Translations under genes and position numbers: made by a program | Shown: one piece after another, positions 22,066-32,176 of the stretch | How positions within the stretch are numbered: the first letter of the stretch is position 1 | Layout of the letters: the number at the start of each line of letters is the position of its first letter | The notes under the pieces: model-generated | Databases searched by the model: none | What the model saw: only the letters and a program-made list of their open reading frames with translations | What the model was told of the DNA's origin: nothing | Assembly (NCBI GenBank): GCA_934047225.1 | Contig: OW203997.1 | Span: forward strand, 9,906,417-9,970,416 | Length of the DNA stretch: 64,000 nt | Reading direction: 5' to 3' | Source: Ypsolopha sequella | Taxonomy: Eukaryota; Arthropoda; Insecta; Lepidoptera; Ypsolophidae

Positions 22066-23012
22066 CGTTTAGCTGGCAAGGGGCGATTCTAACAAAAATT
22101 ATATATTTATTCTTGTTGCACACAGAAAACTTAATTCTAAATTATATAATAAAAGTTATGTACAATGGCGTGCTTATCTCAATAATGAGATTTCTTCCAG
22201 CAAACCAAGGGTGATAAGGATATTTGAAATAAATAAGATATTCATATTGTGCACGATAATATTTATACAGAAACAAGATTAAATTAATAGTAGATACCTA
22301 ATTAGTTAAAAATAATAACAAACTACATAAAATTTACATGCCTACATAGTATAAATAAATATAACAATACATATTCAGTAAATAAATACACAATAAATGA
22401 TATATATACATAATACACCTACACGATAAGTTGTCGAAGATAGTGCTCTTTTATTTTCCTTTTGAATACACCAATGGAGGGGCTATCCCTGATAGTGTGA
22501 GAAAATTAGCACTTTAAAGCTTAATATTTCGCAAATGGATCCCTGAATTGAAAAATGGTTTTCACACACCCACAATATTTTTGAAAGACCTATGCAATGA
22601 CAACCCACACCATAGGGAGAAAAAAAAACTTATCCCCACTTCACGTGTGAGAGAAAGCACAAAAAAATTTTTTTTTGAGATTATCAGATCTCTTCAGATT
22701 ATTTCAGATCACTTTAAGCCCGCCTCAAAATATGTTTCTAATGGATCCGCCTCTGAAAACATACATATTGTCACGACATGAATCTCCGAGAGGGTGTCTA
22801 ATTTTAAATGCTTTTCTATAGTCCGTGTTTTTATACTTGACTTAAGTGATAAAAAAAAAATGGTGTACCAATAAAATTTGACATTTCGTAGGGATGGTTA
22901 GCGATGCGCGATGACGGATATTTTTATAAATTTTTTGAAGTCGACTAAATATCTCGCCGTCAATAAACGAATGTAAGTCAAACTTTCTCTTTGTAAACCT
23001 AACTAAGCCTTT
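22066..23012. repeat. Direct repeat pair G, copy 1 (interrupted)
   Basis: 22066-22107 and 22503-23012 together match 24722-25262: CTGGCAAGGGGCGATTCTAA, TTCGCAAATGGATCCCTGAA, GTCACGACATGAATCTCCGA and GTCGACTAAATATCTCGCCG. A LINE fragment (22108-22503) splits this copy; the uninterrupted second copy gives the empty-site sequence. Confidence 0.85.
22108..22503 (-). mobile_element. LINE 3' fragment inserted in repeat G
   Basis: On the minus strand the coding end (22503-22419) reads FSHTIRDSPSIGVFKRKIKE then HYLRQLIV and a stop. SPS..VFK.K...HYL is the usual C-terminal signature of Jockey/CR1-type ORF2. A 3' UTR follows and ends with AATAAATAT at the low-coordinate end. AAAATT occurs at both junctions, a candidate 6-bp target duplication. 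Strongly 5'-truncated. Confidence 0.75.
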
Positions 23013-23095
23013 GTAAAAATAAATAAATAATAACAACAAGGAAAAAGAAAAAAATATTTAGCAGTCTTTTTATGATTTTCTACGCCAGAAAGAAA

Positions 23096-23203
23096 ATGTC
23101 CCAAGAGAAAAAGAAGAGAAGTCTGTGCTTTGTGGATTTGTGTAAAAATGGAGGCATACATCTTTTTCCTAAAGATGATGCTTTGGCAACACTAGTAACG
23201 TAG
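23096..23203 (+). CDS. Tiny ORF resembling the start of a THAP zinc finger
   Basis: 35 codons: MSQEKKKRSLCFVDLCKNGG, then IHLFPKDDALATLVT and a stop. C-x4-C followed by (I)HLFPKD matches the beginning of THAP domains (C-x2-4-C then FHRFPKD). The second Cys/His pair and AVPTIF box are absent. It may be a stub of a P-element/THAP transposase or chance. No neighbours support a function. Confidence 0.3.
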   Translation: MSQEKKKRSLCFVDLCKNGGIHLFPKDDALATLVT

Positions 23204-23274
23204 TCAGTTCAACGCCATCTACAGAGTTCTTGGAAACCATGTTTTTTTTTTTAATACTCAAAAAGAAAACCTCT

Positions 23275-23440
23275 CATTACAAAAGATGGGTTTTTTTATA
23301 ATCCGGCTGCAAAATAGCTCCTAAATACATGCCCTAAAAAGTCCCAGTTGTTCTTTTGCTGCGCAAACTAGATGGCGCTACTTGTATTATACATCGCGAT
23401 ATCGTTTCATCTTTGTCAAAATACTAACCAATTTTGGTAT
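23275..23440 (+). repeat. MITE C stub plus CATGCCCTAAAAAG unit
   Basis: TTTATAATCCGGCTGCAAAA is the right terminus of MITE family C; it is followed by ACATGCCCTAAAAAGTCCCA and CTAGATGGCGCTACTTG. The same junction occurs at 23590-23760 and 26825-26990, so this two-part module exists three times. Confidence 0.65.
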
Positions 23441-24410
23441 CCTAATTTGCAGATACAATAAGGGACTTTCTGATGGCTTCATATACCATACATGTGTAAT
23501 ACGTTTTCGTTTAATAACTATTTTATTGGGTGAATTTGGAATTTAAGTGTTCTGTTTCGATTAATTACAAAAGGTGGGTTTTTTATAATCCGGCTGCAAA
23601 ATAGCTCTAATATGCAAAATACATGCCCTAAAAAGTCCCAGTTGTTCTTTTGCTGCGCTAACTAGATGGCGCTACTTGCATTTTACATCGCGATATCGTT
23701 TCATCTTTGTCAAAATACTAACCAACTTACAGACAGTTACAAGCAAAAGCTTATGTAGCTATATATAGCGGTATGCATTTATTATTATTTCAAGGAATTC
23801 TCCATTTCGGGAATCCTAGATCTAATGAGAGATAGAATAGAATAGAAAATCGTTTATTTACATAAGACATGAAGAAAATTTCAAAATTTCAATCAAAAAA
23901 TTTAAAAGTTACAACAAAATAATTTAACACTGAGCACATTGAAACAGAACAAAAACAGTACATGTACTTAATCTACCTTAAACGCGTGTGGCGTCAGATC
24001 GTGACGGCAAAAAGATTCTGACTCAGCATAGTTTTGCAGACGGATCTGCAACGCTGGTTATTCTGCCAGAACCAGCCGCGTTGAATGAGACCACGCTAAG
24101 TAGCAAAGCTGAGACAAAATAAATAAAACAAATAATTTTAAAATAAAAGAATGTAGTGTAGGTAGTTGAAATATATATAGAAAAATATATACTATAACAA
24201 CATTAATACTGATGTAATAAACATAATATGCAATAAATGAGAAGAAATAAAGACTGAAGAATGGAAAGCTGCCTGAATGCACGTGGGAATCACTTAATCA
24301 AGTTGCAGTCGCTGTTTCGATTTTTTTTTGTGTGGCCAGCAAATGGGAACGATATTTTTTTTTTATTCTCGGAAAGGTGGCGGTATATTGTTCCAACATT
24401 TGGAGGCCAT
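23432..24410. repeat. Long direct repeat H, copy 1 (about 980 bp)
   Basis: From TTTTGGTATCCTAATTTGCA through MITE C right half (to 23610), the CATGCCCTAAAAAG unit (23611-23760) and a minus LINE 3' end (23822-24410), this matches 26669-27656 with few differences. A three-part composite repeated in the same order points to duplication of the whole block, not to separate insertions. Confidence 0.85.
23822..24410 (-). mobile_element. LINE 3' end (TTCTA tail), copy 1
   Basis: The minus strand ends with a TTCTATTCTATTCTATCTC tail at 23822-23845. The coding end near 24300-24410 includes MASKCWNNIPPPFRE, the W-N-x-(L/I)-P motif common near the ORF2 C-terminus of Jockey/CR1 LINEs, with a frame disturbed relative to copy 2. 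It stops abruptly against the mariner fragment at 24411. Confidence 0.7.
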
Positions 24411-24411
24411 C

Positions 24412-24660
24412 GACCAAGTGCCGTACTCACCTGATATGGCTCCGTCTGACTTTTTCCTGTTCCCAAAGCTGAAGTTACCACTTCGAGGAAGACGTTTCGA
24501 GTCGATTGAAGCTATAAAAGAAAATTCGCTGAAGGAGTTGAAGACCATCCCCCAATCAGCTTACAAAAAATTTATGGAGGAATGGGTCATGCGCTGGCGT
24601 GGCTGTATTGCAAGCGAAGGGGCCTATTTCGAAGGCGACAAAATAAATTTTGGCGAATAA
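24412..24660 (+). mobile_element. Mariner transposase C-terminus (pseudogene)
   Basis: In frame from 24412: PYSPDMAPSDFFLFPKLK, RGRRFESIEAIKENSLKEL, WRGCIASEGAYFEGD, then a TAA at 24658. YSPDxAPSD carries the third catalytic aspartate of mariner DDD transposases, and CI...G.YFEGD is the standard C-terminal block. The catalytic N-terminal two thirds are missing, so this is a dead fragment of about 82 residues fused to a LINE scrap. The class call is firm. Confidence 0.9.
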
Positions 24661-24721
24661 ATTACTTTTTTGGTTTTATTGAACAATTCCCGATATTTTT
24701 TACACAGAAGTTATATAAAAG

Positions 24722-25262
24722 CAACCGTTTCAGCTGGCAAGGGGCGATTCTAACAAAAATTAGCACTTTTAAGCTTGATATTTCGCAAATGGATCCCTGA
24801 ATTGAAAAAAGGTTTTCACACACCTACAATATTTTTGAAAGACCTATGTAATGACAATCCACACCATGGGATTGACAAGAAAAAAAAAACTTATCCCCGC
24901 TTTACGTGTGAGAGAAAGCAAAAAAAAATATTTTTTTTGTGATTATCAGATCTCTTCAGATTATTTCAGATCACTTTAAGCCCGCCTCAAAATATGTTTC
25001 TAATGGACCCGCCTCTGAAAACATACATAGTGTCACGACATGAATCTCCGAGAGGGTGTCTAATTTTAAATGCTTTTCTATAGTCCATGTTTTTATACTT
25101 GACTTAAGTGATAAAAACAATGGTGTACCAATAAAATTTGACATTTCGTAGGGATGGGTAGCGATGCGCGATGACGGATATTTTTATCTATTTTTTGAAG
25201 TCGACTAAATATCTCGCCGTCAATAAACGAATGTAAGTCGAACTTTCTCTTTGTAAACCTAA
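24722..25262. repeat. Direct repeat pair G, copy 2 (uninterrupted)
   Basis: Same order as copy 1 at 22066-23012 without the LINE insert. Starts CAACCGTTTCAGCTGGCAAG directly after the mariner fragment and ends at TTTGTAAACCTAAC. Confidence 0.85.
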
Positions 25263-25972
25263 CTGTATTTTGTTTTTGTGCAATATTTATAAAGTCGTTG
25301 TTTTACATTTTATATACCAATTTATGTTAAATATAAGTACTAGGTATCCGCTAAAAATCAGCACCATGGCTCTGTCATGACATTAAGCTGTCCGGAGACC
25401 TTTTTGGTACATTCTGTGCTAATTTTGAGTTTTAACTATAATTTAATGTACCAAATATATATTATGTTCCAAATAAACATGATTCTATTGTATTCTTATA
25501 ATCGACAAAAACAGTTCGTCATCTCGCAAATCGTTCTTTCATTCACGTTACGTTATCCCATCCCTAAAATGAAATGTCAAATTCTTCTGTGAATTTATTT
25601 TGTCTGTGTACAGGAATTCCGTAAAAGTACGATTTTACCTAAAAATGTTATTTAAAATGACAATTTAAAGCATTTTTCAGTGATAATTAATGCATGAGTG
25701 TGTAAACTAGTATCTGTAACTTAGTATTGGTAAGTAATCTACGTTGCGTGATTCTTTCGGAATGTCGTGATATGTGATGCAGTGAGCTTTGTTTACTACT
25801 TAAGTCATGTATATATATATAATACACGGACTATAAAATGCAAAAATGTTTCTTTTTAAATTAGTCGAATAATAAGAAAATCTATTATTTATTCGTTTTA
25901 TCGCTATTCATAAGACACACTGAATTGAGAGTAAAACGCATGCGCCCAATTTCACCAGCGGTAAAAGTCGCC
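25263..25972. other. AT-rich stretch, nothing recognised
   Basis: No motif-bearing ORF. A short TA run lies at 25808-25821. Confidence 0.45.
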
Positions 25973-26447
25973 TTAAGGCCCTTAATATCGCCAAATGGGT
26001 ACTTTCTAAAGCCTACTCCTCTTTTATGGCCAAACCAAAAATATTAAAAAAATGTATTATGGATTATCAACTCTAGGAAAACATATGCAACATTTTTCTT
26101 TTTCGTACCATCAAAACTTCTATATGAAAAATTGTTTTAACTGAATGGTGTTTTTTTGGCTTGAATTTCCTACTGCTCCTAAGCGGCTTAGGTGATTTAA
26201 TTCATTTATGCTTTGATAAATAGATAAACTTGATAGCTATAAATATAACATAGAATTATTCAATGGCACAATGACGCCCATGTGAAAAGTATTATTTTCT
26301 CCTATTTTGCCCTTTCAAGGACGCAGCGAGCGTCGTAACAGCCACCACGCATTGTGCACTGATTTGAACGTTATTTCAATGTCGTTTCCGTTGATATTCA
26401 TACAGACAAACATCGAGCTGCTAATTTGGCGACGGTAATCGCCTTAA
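25973..26447 (+). mobile_element. TTAA-type MITE, copy 2
   Basis: Flanked by TTAA at 25973 and 26444. Ends TTAAGGCCCTTAATATCGCC and, backward, TTAAGGCGATTACCGTCGCC form an imperfect inverted repeat. Interior CAAGGACGCAGCGAGCGTCG. Nearly identical to 48594-49067, so both moved or were copied recently. Non-coding, TTAA target as in piggyBac transposons. Confidence 0.9.
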
Positions 26448-26548
26448 GGGTCCGTATAATGTCATATGCGAAACTTCAAACGAGTCTTTCACATAGCGTA
26501 ACTTGGTCAATCGGTGTAATAAAAATAATATAGATAGTATAAAAGAAG

Positions 26549-26668
26549 CGGTGTTAGCTCAGGGGTAAAAAGCTGGCCTCTTAATCTTGAGATCCAGGTT
26601 CGATCAGGTTGGGCATGCACCAATGAGTTTATCGGAATTTACGTGCGTAGAATTTCGAGATTAAAAAA
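26549..26668 (+). mobile_element. tRNA-derived SINE head with Pol III A and B boxes
   Basis: GCGGTGTTAGCTCAGGGGTA holds an A box (TAGCTCAGGGG, 26555-26565) and GGTTCGATC (26597-26605) is a B box about 32 bases further on, the spacing of an internal RNA polymerase III promoter. The cloverleaf is not restorable with standard stems and the sequence runs on into ACGTGCGTAGAATTTCGAG, so a SINE is more likely than a working tRNA gene. Confidence 0.65.
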
Positions 26669-27656
26669 TTTTGGTATCCTAATTTGCAGAAACCATTAGA
26701 AACTTTGCGATGGCATCATACACAATACATAGGTAATACGTTTTTGTTTAATAACAATTTTATTGGGTGAATTTTGAATTTAAGTGTTCTGTTTCGATTA
26801 ATTAGAAAAGGTGGGTTTTTTATAATCCGGCTGCAAAATAGCTCTAATATGCAAAATACATGCCCTAAAAAGTCCCAGTTGTTCTTTTGCTGCGCTAACT
26901 AGATGGCGCTACTTGCATTTTACATCGCGATATCGTTTCATCTTTGTCAAAATACTAACCAACTTACAGACAGTTACAAGCAAAAGCAAATAGCGGTATG
27001 CATTTATTATTTTTTCAAGGAATTCTCCATTTCGGGAATCCTAGATCTAATGAGAGATAGAATAGAATAGAAAATCGTTTAATTACATAAGACATGAAGA
27101 AAATTTCAAAATTTCAATCAAAAAATTTAAAAGTTAAAACAAAATAATTTAACACTGAGCACATTGAAACAGAACAAAAACAGTACATGTACTTAATCTA
27201 CCTTAAACGCGTGTGGCGTGAGATCGTGACGGCAAAAAGATTCTGACTCAGCATAGTTTTGCAGACGGATCTGCAACGCTGGTTATTCTGCCAGAACCAG
27301 CCGTGTTGAATGAGACCACGCTAAGTAGCAAAGCTTAGACAAAATAAATAAAACAAATAATTTTAAAATAAAAGAATATAGTGTAGGTAGGTGACATATA
27401 TACAAAAAAATATATACTATAACAACATTAATACTAATGTAATAAACATAATATGCAATAAATGAGAAGAAATAAAGAATGAAGAATGGAAAGCTGCCTG
27501 AATACACGTGGGAATCACTTAATCAAGTTGCAGTCGCTGTTTCGATTTTTTTTTTGTGTGGCCAGCAAATGGGAACGATATTTTTGTTTAAAACTTTTCT
27601 GATTTTTTAACTCTCGGAAAGGTGGCGGTATATTGTTCCAACATTTGGAGGCCATA
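26669..27656. repeat. Long direct repeat H, copy 2
   Basis: Contains MITE C right half (26669-26847), the CATGCCCTAAAAAG unit (26848-26990) and the minus LINE (27057 onward) in the same order as 23432-24410. It lacks the TATGTAGCTATA word present near 23756 in copy 1. Confidence 0.85.
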
Positions 27657-27745
27657 TATTTGAAGCTGCCCCGAAACGCAGCTGAACAGTGTGAAGGAAT
27701 CGAAAGCGGCTGCACACAGGCCCTTAATGATCGTGCACGTGCACT
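27057..27745 (-). mobile_element. LINE 3' end (TTCTA tail), copy 2, longer coding part
   Basis: The minus frame ending at 27515 reads RACVQPLSIPSHCSAAFRGS, MASKCWNNIPPPFRELKNQK, SFKQKYRSHLL and a stop. IP.....AFR.SF...A...WN.(I)P and FK.K...(H)LL is the C-terminus of a Jockey/CR1-type ORF2. The 3' UTR ends at a TTCTA repeat tail near 27057-27075. 5'-truncated. Confidence 0.8.
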
Positions 27746-27829
27746 GTCTTTCCATGTTAAATTTTCGTGTAAATATGTAGGTTTCTTATATTTAACGATA
27801 CCGAATAGCAAATATCCAAATTCAAATTA

Positions 27830-28020
27830 AAATTCAAATAGTTTATTTTGCAAAGTAGGTATATAAAATACACGTTTCACAGGTCAAAATTTAATCTTAT
27901 AAAAAATATATATGTAATAAAATAATAAATGTACATGAACTAGATTAAAGGTTTATTTAATTTATGTAGCAATATATATACGATTAAAATTATAGGTAAA
28001 ATAGTATATTATACGAGTAC
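27830..28020 (-). mobile_element. LINE 3' UTR stub with TTGAATTTGA tail
   Basis: AAATTCAAATAGTTTATTTTGCAAAGTAGG read on the minus strand gives a polyadenylation-like AAAATAAAC followed by a TTTGAATTT tail. The same words recur at 55786-55822. Confidence 0.5.
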
Positions 28021-28146
28021 AAGGTGAAATCTAATCAACCGCCCGAACCCACACCGGAGACCCGGCCAGGGACCAGGAACAAGGTTCAATGATCACCAAC
28101 CAAGCCCCCAGCACGAATCCAGGCGGCCGACCAAATCCCATCCTAT
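28021..28146. mobile_element. Short palindromic element with excess T-to-C changes
   Basis: Begins AAGGTGAAATCTAATCAACC like the left end of the 465-838 MITE, and ends GACCAAATCCCATCCTATAT where relatives have GATTAAATTTCACCTTGTAT. By hand alignment about 20 sites have C where relatives have T, against none with G where relatives have A. Thymine is nearly absent from the block although the flanks are AT-rich. Confidence 0.65.
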
Positions 28147-28830
28147 ATACTACATACTAATAAGGTTACATATATAAATACATGCCTACCTCCGCCCATT
28201 CGATTATATAATATGACAGGTGGAGGCTAATTCTGCTATCCATCTTAAGGATTGTTGAGATAACGGGTTACGTTAGACCGGGGCGGGATATTATAGCAAA
28301 ATCGATAGAGTACTCAACGCCAGAACCTGGCTTTCAGATAGGTGATTATACTTGATCCAATTTAGATACGACCGATTACGAACTGAAGTGCGGCGATGAT
28401 AAAACATAAACAAAAATAACGTAAAAATAAAACAAAAAAAGAAGTTAGAGAAAAAAATAAGTAGTTATTGCGTTTATGTTACTTTTTAGGGTTCCGTAAC
28501 TCAAAATAAAAAAACGGAACCTATGTAGGATCACTTTGTTGTCCATCTGTTTGTCTGTCACGACTAGTCACGACCCTTTTCCTCGGGACCCGTATGAGAT
28601 ACCAAATTGAAACTGATACCTCCTACAGAAGGTGCTGTAATAAAATCAGGCTCGAGACGAAAAAAAGTTATTGCAATTTCCATATTCAATTTCATACTAA
28701 TTTTTGACACTCACAAGGGAATCAAATTTATAGGGCACATTCAGTTGACTTACACGTAAAAACTTGAAAATTCGTTTACAGGTAGTTCTTATAGCACACA
28801 CAGAGGAAAAAAAATTATTCACATTTTTTT
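28147..28830. repeat. Unassigned DNA with GGGTTCCGTA scraps
   Basis: TTTTTAGGGTTCCGTAACTC followed by AAAACGGAACC and CTGTTTGTCTGTCACGA at about 28485-28562 is part of the wider GGGTTCCGTA repeat group. The rest was not recognised. Confidence 0.4.
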
Positions 28831-29487
28831 AGGGCTCCGTAGTGCCTAAAAAGTACAAAAGAAACCTTTATGGTGAGACTCCGTTGTCCGTACGTCCATC
28901 CGTATTTCACAGCCTCGTAACTTTAGCACTGTTAAAAATAAATACTTGAAATTTGGCGCAAAAATAGCATTAAGGTGCTCAAAAAACAAGGCGTGAAAAA
29001 AATTTGAAACGTTTGGAATTGTTCCAAATATTTCCAATACAAAAGAGAGAGAAAAAAATAGTAATCCTAAAAAAATGTACAAGTATACTTATCTCCGAAG
29101 CTGGCGGACGGAAAATATGAAAAAAATGACAAATTTAGGTCATAACTGGCCATTTACCAGAAAACTATAGCAATACATTTTTTTAACACAAATAAGAAAT
29201 ATGAAAAAAAAATGAAAAATATATATTTAAAAAAAGTAAAATATGAGTATCAAATTGTAGGTATTAAAGAGCTGATTGTAAAAATATATAGTTTGGCTAT
29301 GTATGTATACTTGCATCACTTTCGAGAAATCCTCGAAAAACCATAAAAAATGTATGCACCCCCCTTATCTCCAAAACTGGTGGACTGAAAAATAAGAAAA
29401 CAATCATGGTTAGTAATATATGGTTACGTAAAGATTACAGGAAAATTATAGCGGTTGAGAAATTCACGAAAACAATGTATAACTAAA
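28831..29487 (-). repeat. GTGCGAGTC/GGGTTCCGTA family, minus copy
   Basis: AGGGCTCCGTAGTGCCTAAA with GTCCGTACGTCCATCCGTAT, then CTTATCTCCAAAACTGGTGG and TGAGAAATTCACGAAAA, is the reverse complement of the order seen at 20071. It stops against the hairpin element at 29488, without the GTGCGAGTC end. Confidence 0.7.
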
Positions 29488-29616
29488 TGGTGTCGATTCG
29501 GTGAAACACGATTTAACTTATTTGACAAGACTAAATTAAATGTAAGCGTTCTGTCTTCGTCTTTCTGTATCAAAATTATCAAATAAGTTAAATCGTGTTG
29601 CACTGAATCGACACCA
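29488..29616. mobile_element. Small hairpin MITE
   Basis: TGGTGTCGATTCGGTGAAAC and GTTGCACTGAATCGACACCA form arms of about 40 bp that also share ACGATTTAACTTATTTGA. Loop about 47 bp. No ORF. Confidence 0.8.
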
Positions 29617-30165
29617 ATATCAACTAACCCTATTCAAACTTAAATATGAGCCATACAAAATAAACCTAGGAGATAGGGCGGGGGGGCAAAGAACGAAAAT
29701 TTCTAGCAAGTTTTGAGTTTGAGTTCGCTGATCCAAAAGTTGAAAATTTTAACATCTTTAGTAGTCTGATCAATTTGCTGACCGTAGGTAGACAGATTGC
29801 GTACTCATATGTGTGCGCGCGTCGGCATTATGTTAACGCACGCATTCAAAAACAATGCAATAGATTTTAGGTGCCAGGGCTCATCTACACTTTTGAAATC
29901 TTTGCAAATAACGTGATTAGAGCCAAGGGTCGAAGTGTAGTGGTCTGGAATGATGATTCAAACACATGTTTAATGGTCAACTGCCAAAATAGAGTGATCC
30001 CGTAAACTGTAAAATATTCTGAAATATAATTAATTATTGCTAAATAAGCAGCATGCGTCACAATGTTACAATCAGTAGCAGCATGTCGCAGTAATGCAAT
30101 AAAACAATGTTTATTTTATACGTACTCGTAGTTACTATACTTCGTCTCCCCTTTAAAGTCCTTTC
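29617..30165. other. Stretch without recognised features
   Basis: Includes a G run and CpG-bearing words near 29670-29830. No gene seen. Confidence 0.4.
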
Positions 30166-30720
30166 AAGAACATAGAAAATAGAACAATTTTATTGGTAAT
30201 GTGCATTACAAGTCAATATTTTTTTTACATTCTTTACTTAGAAGTAAATTATGACATTAATAGTACAATACAGTAACACTGTACGATCAATAAAAAAATA
30301 ATAATAAAAAAAAAAAATTGCATGAAAATTAATTCATAAACTATTTGTATTATAAATAGTTAAGACATAGTCAAAAATTACAATCACAAAGACTCAAAAT
30401 ATTCTGTGCAGAATTCCTCCACACTGTACAGGTTCCGCTCAATAAAACATTGATTTAACTTCGTCTTAAAGGAGCTGATAGTTTTTGCTTCTGTCACGAG
30501 TGCAGGGAGACGGTTATATACCATGGGGCCACATTATGTGTGTCGCTTTTGATGTCTTCGTCAGTTTGTGGTGACTTATTGACACAAGTTTGTGAGCGTT
30601 TCGGGTGCATTTTGTATGTACATCACCGCCCCTCTTATATTGGTGCATGTTCTCACGCATGTATACCGCGACCTGATGGATCATGATGACGGCAGCGTGA
30701 GATACTTAATTCCTTAAAGT
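30166..30720 (-). mobile_element. LINE 3' part with ORF2 C-terminus, frameshifted
   Basis: Minus strand: MRENMHQYKRGGDVHTKCTR, then HKLTKTSKATH, then a shift of frame, then MVYNRLPALVTEAKTISSFK, ERNLYSVEEFCTEYFESL and a stop (30386-30384). Y.TRN.......LTK..K, (V/I)YN.LP and (Y)S..EF is the C-terminal layout of Jockey/Kiri/CR1-type ORF2. The 3' UTR ends near 30170 with AATAAAATTGTTC. Frameshift and 5' truncation make it inactive. Confidence 0.75.
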
Positions 30721-30741
30721 AGGGACGTGCTGACGTGCGTT

Positions 30742-31615
30742 AGAATAGAATAGAATGGAATATTATTTATTTCGCAAGAAGAGAGTACAGTACAAGTTAC
30801 AAGAATTTAAGCTTAAAATCTAAGATACACATAAAGTACTAATAACAAATGTACGCTGTTATCCTAGATAGGATTTTACGCATAAGATGTTAAGTATGGA
30901 TATATAAGCTGACTTAACATCTTAAATTATACCTTTATTTACATAGCTTTTTCTCTCTCTTTTACCTATACCTAGTTAATGTTGTTAGGCCGATTAACTA
31001 AGTTCATTATGTTTTTTACCCCATTCTGTCCTCTAAATAAACGGGGCTGTTATTCCTTTCTACAGGCGTAAAATCCTATATATATATATATATATGTGTA
31101 TGTGTATGTAGAGATGCGATGACACCTGCACGATCTCGCGGATGGCCCTTTTCTGGATTTTGAAGGCGCGCTCCCAGTCAGCGGCGCGCCCCACGGCTCG
31201 GTGCCATACTGCAGCAGGGAATGCACTGCCACGAAATAGCAGGTGCGTACCAAGTCACGGGGTACCGTGCGAGCCAGCCGCCGCAGAGCGAAGCACGCAC
31301 TACCCAGACGCTCACATAGCTTCTCGATGTGCGATCCCCAGGTGAGTCCGCGGTCAAGTTCGAAACCAAGGAAGGTACTTGGTTCAACTTGCTCAATTAG
31401 GACATTGTCTACTGAGACAATCAAGGTCTTCACTGGTCGCCCTGAAAGATTGAAATGAAGGAAGTGGGTTTTCTTGAGGTTGAGATCTAGACCATTCATT
31501 TTGAACCAAAGCGATAGATTTGAGGCTATTTCGTTTAGTTGTATTTCGAGCTGACTTTTATCGGGAGAGGTCACAACGCTCACCACGTGGTCGTCCTCAT
31601 ACATGTATGTTTCGC
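30742..31615 (-). mobile_element. LINE reverse transcriptase fragment (TTCTA tail)
   Basis: Minus-strand coding part about 31615-31050. It opens with MYEDDHVVSV, the RT catalytic YxDD box with E instead of the usual A (31601-31590), followed by LSLWFKMNGLDLNLKKTHFL, TFLGFELDRGLTWGSHIEKL and LARTVPRDLVRTCYFVAVHS. These are the palm and thumb segments of a non-LTR RT. Upstream fingers and endonuclease are gone, and downstream it degrades into TATA-rich sequence. The tail near 30742-30765 has TTCTA repeats, as at 23822 and 27057. Confidence 0.85.
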
Positions 31616-31685
31616 TGTTAGATTTTGTTAAATTTCGTGAAATTTGACAACTTCGAGTAGTTTTTTGAGAGTCAAAGCTACCCAA

Positions 31686-32176
31686 TTAAAAATTCTAAGA
31701 ATAACATTTTTGTTGCGCAACTCTGAATAGTCTTGCTATTGATAAAAACAAAAATAAACCTAGAAATGCTATAAGTTCAGGAAGAAAAAAAAAATACCCG
31801 ACTTATGAGCAATTTTTTGTAATTAGGTTACAGGTGGTAGAGCTAATTGTAACATTCCACATGGTATGCTGTCATTGGGTATCACTAAAATGGACAATTA
31901 TTATGTACTTATTCATAATAAACATACAGATGATGTATGAACCTTAATACTTAGAAGTTTCGGTAAAGTGGCAACATTCCAAACTGAGACGGAACCAACC
32001 ACAGGTCGAAGGGTCCACCAAAACTCATGTGCTTAGATGAATAATCAACTTAAAGTAAAGGAAATATTGAATGATTGAACCATTAAGGGTTTCACCTTCC
32101 CTTGTAACTCTAACCATCATTGTGACAAAATGTTCATGCTGCTCATTATTTCATTAAGATCTTAAAAAGCATAGTA
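31686..32176. other. Stretch without recognised features
   Basis: AT-rich, no gene or palindrome noted. Confidence 0.45.

Noticed and set aside
26549..26625. Functional tRNA gene
   Set aside because: A and B boxes are present but acceptor and anticodon stems do not pair and no Pol III terminator follows closely; a SINE head fits better.
31050..31110. C-terminal extension of the RT fragment (TYTYTYIYIYIGF)
   Set aside because: It is a translation of a TATA/CATA microsatellite, not protein.
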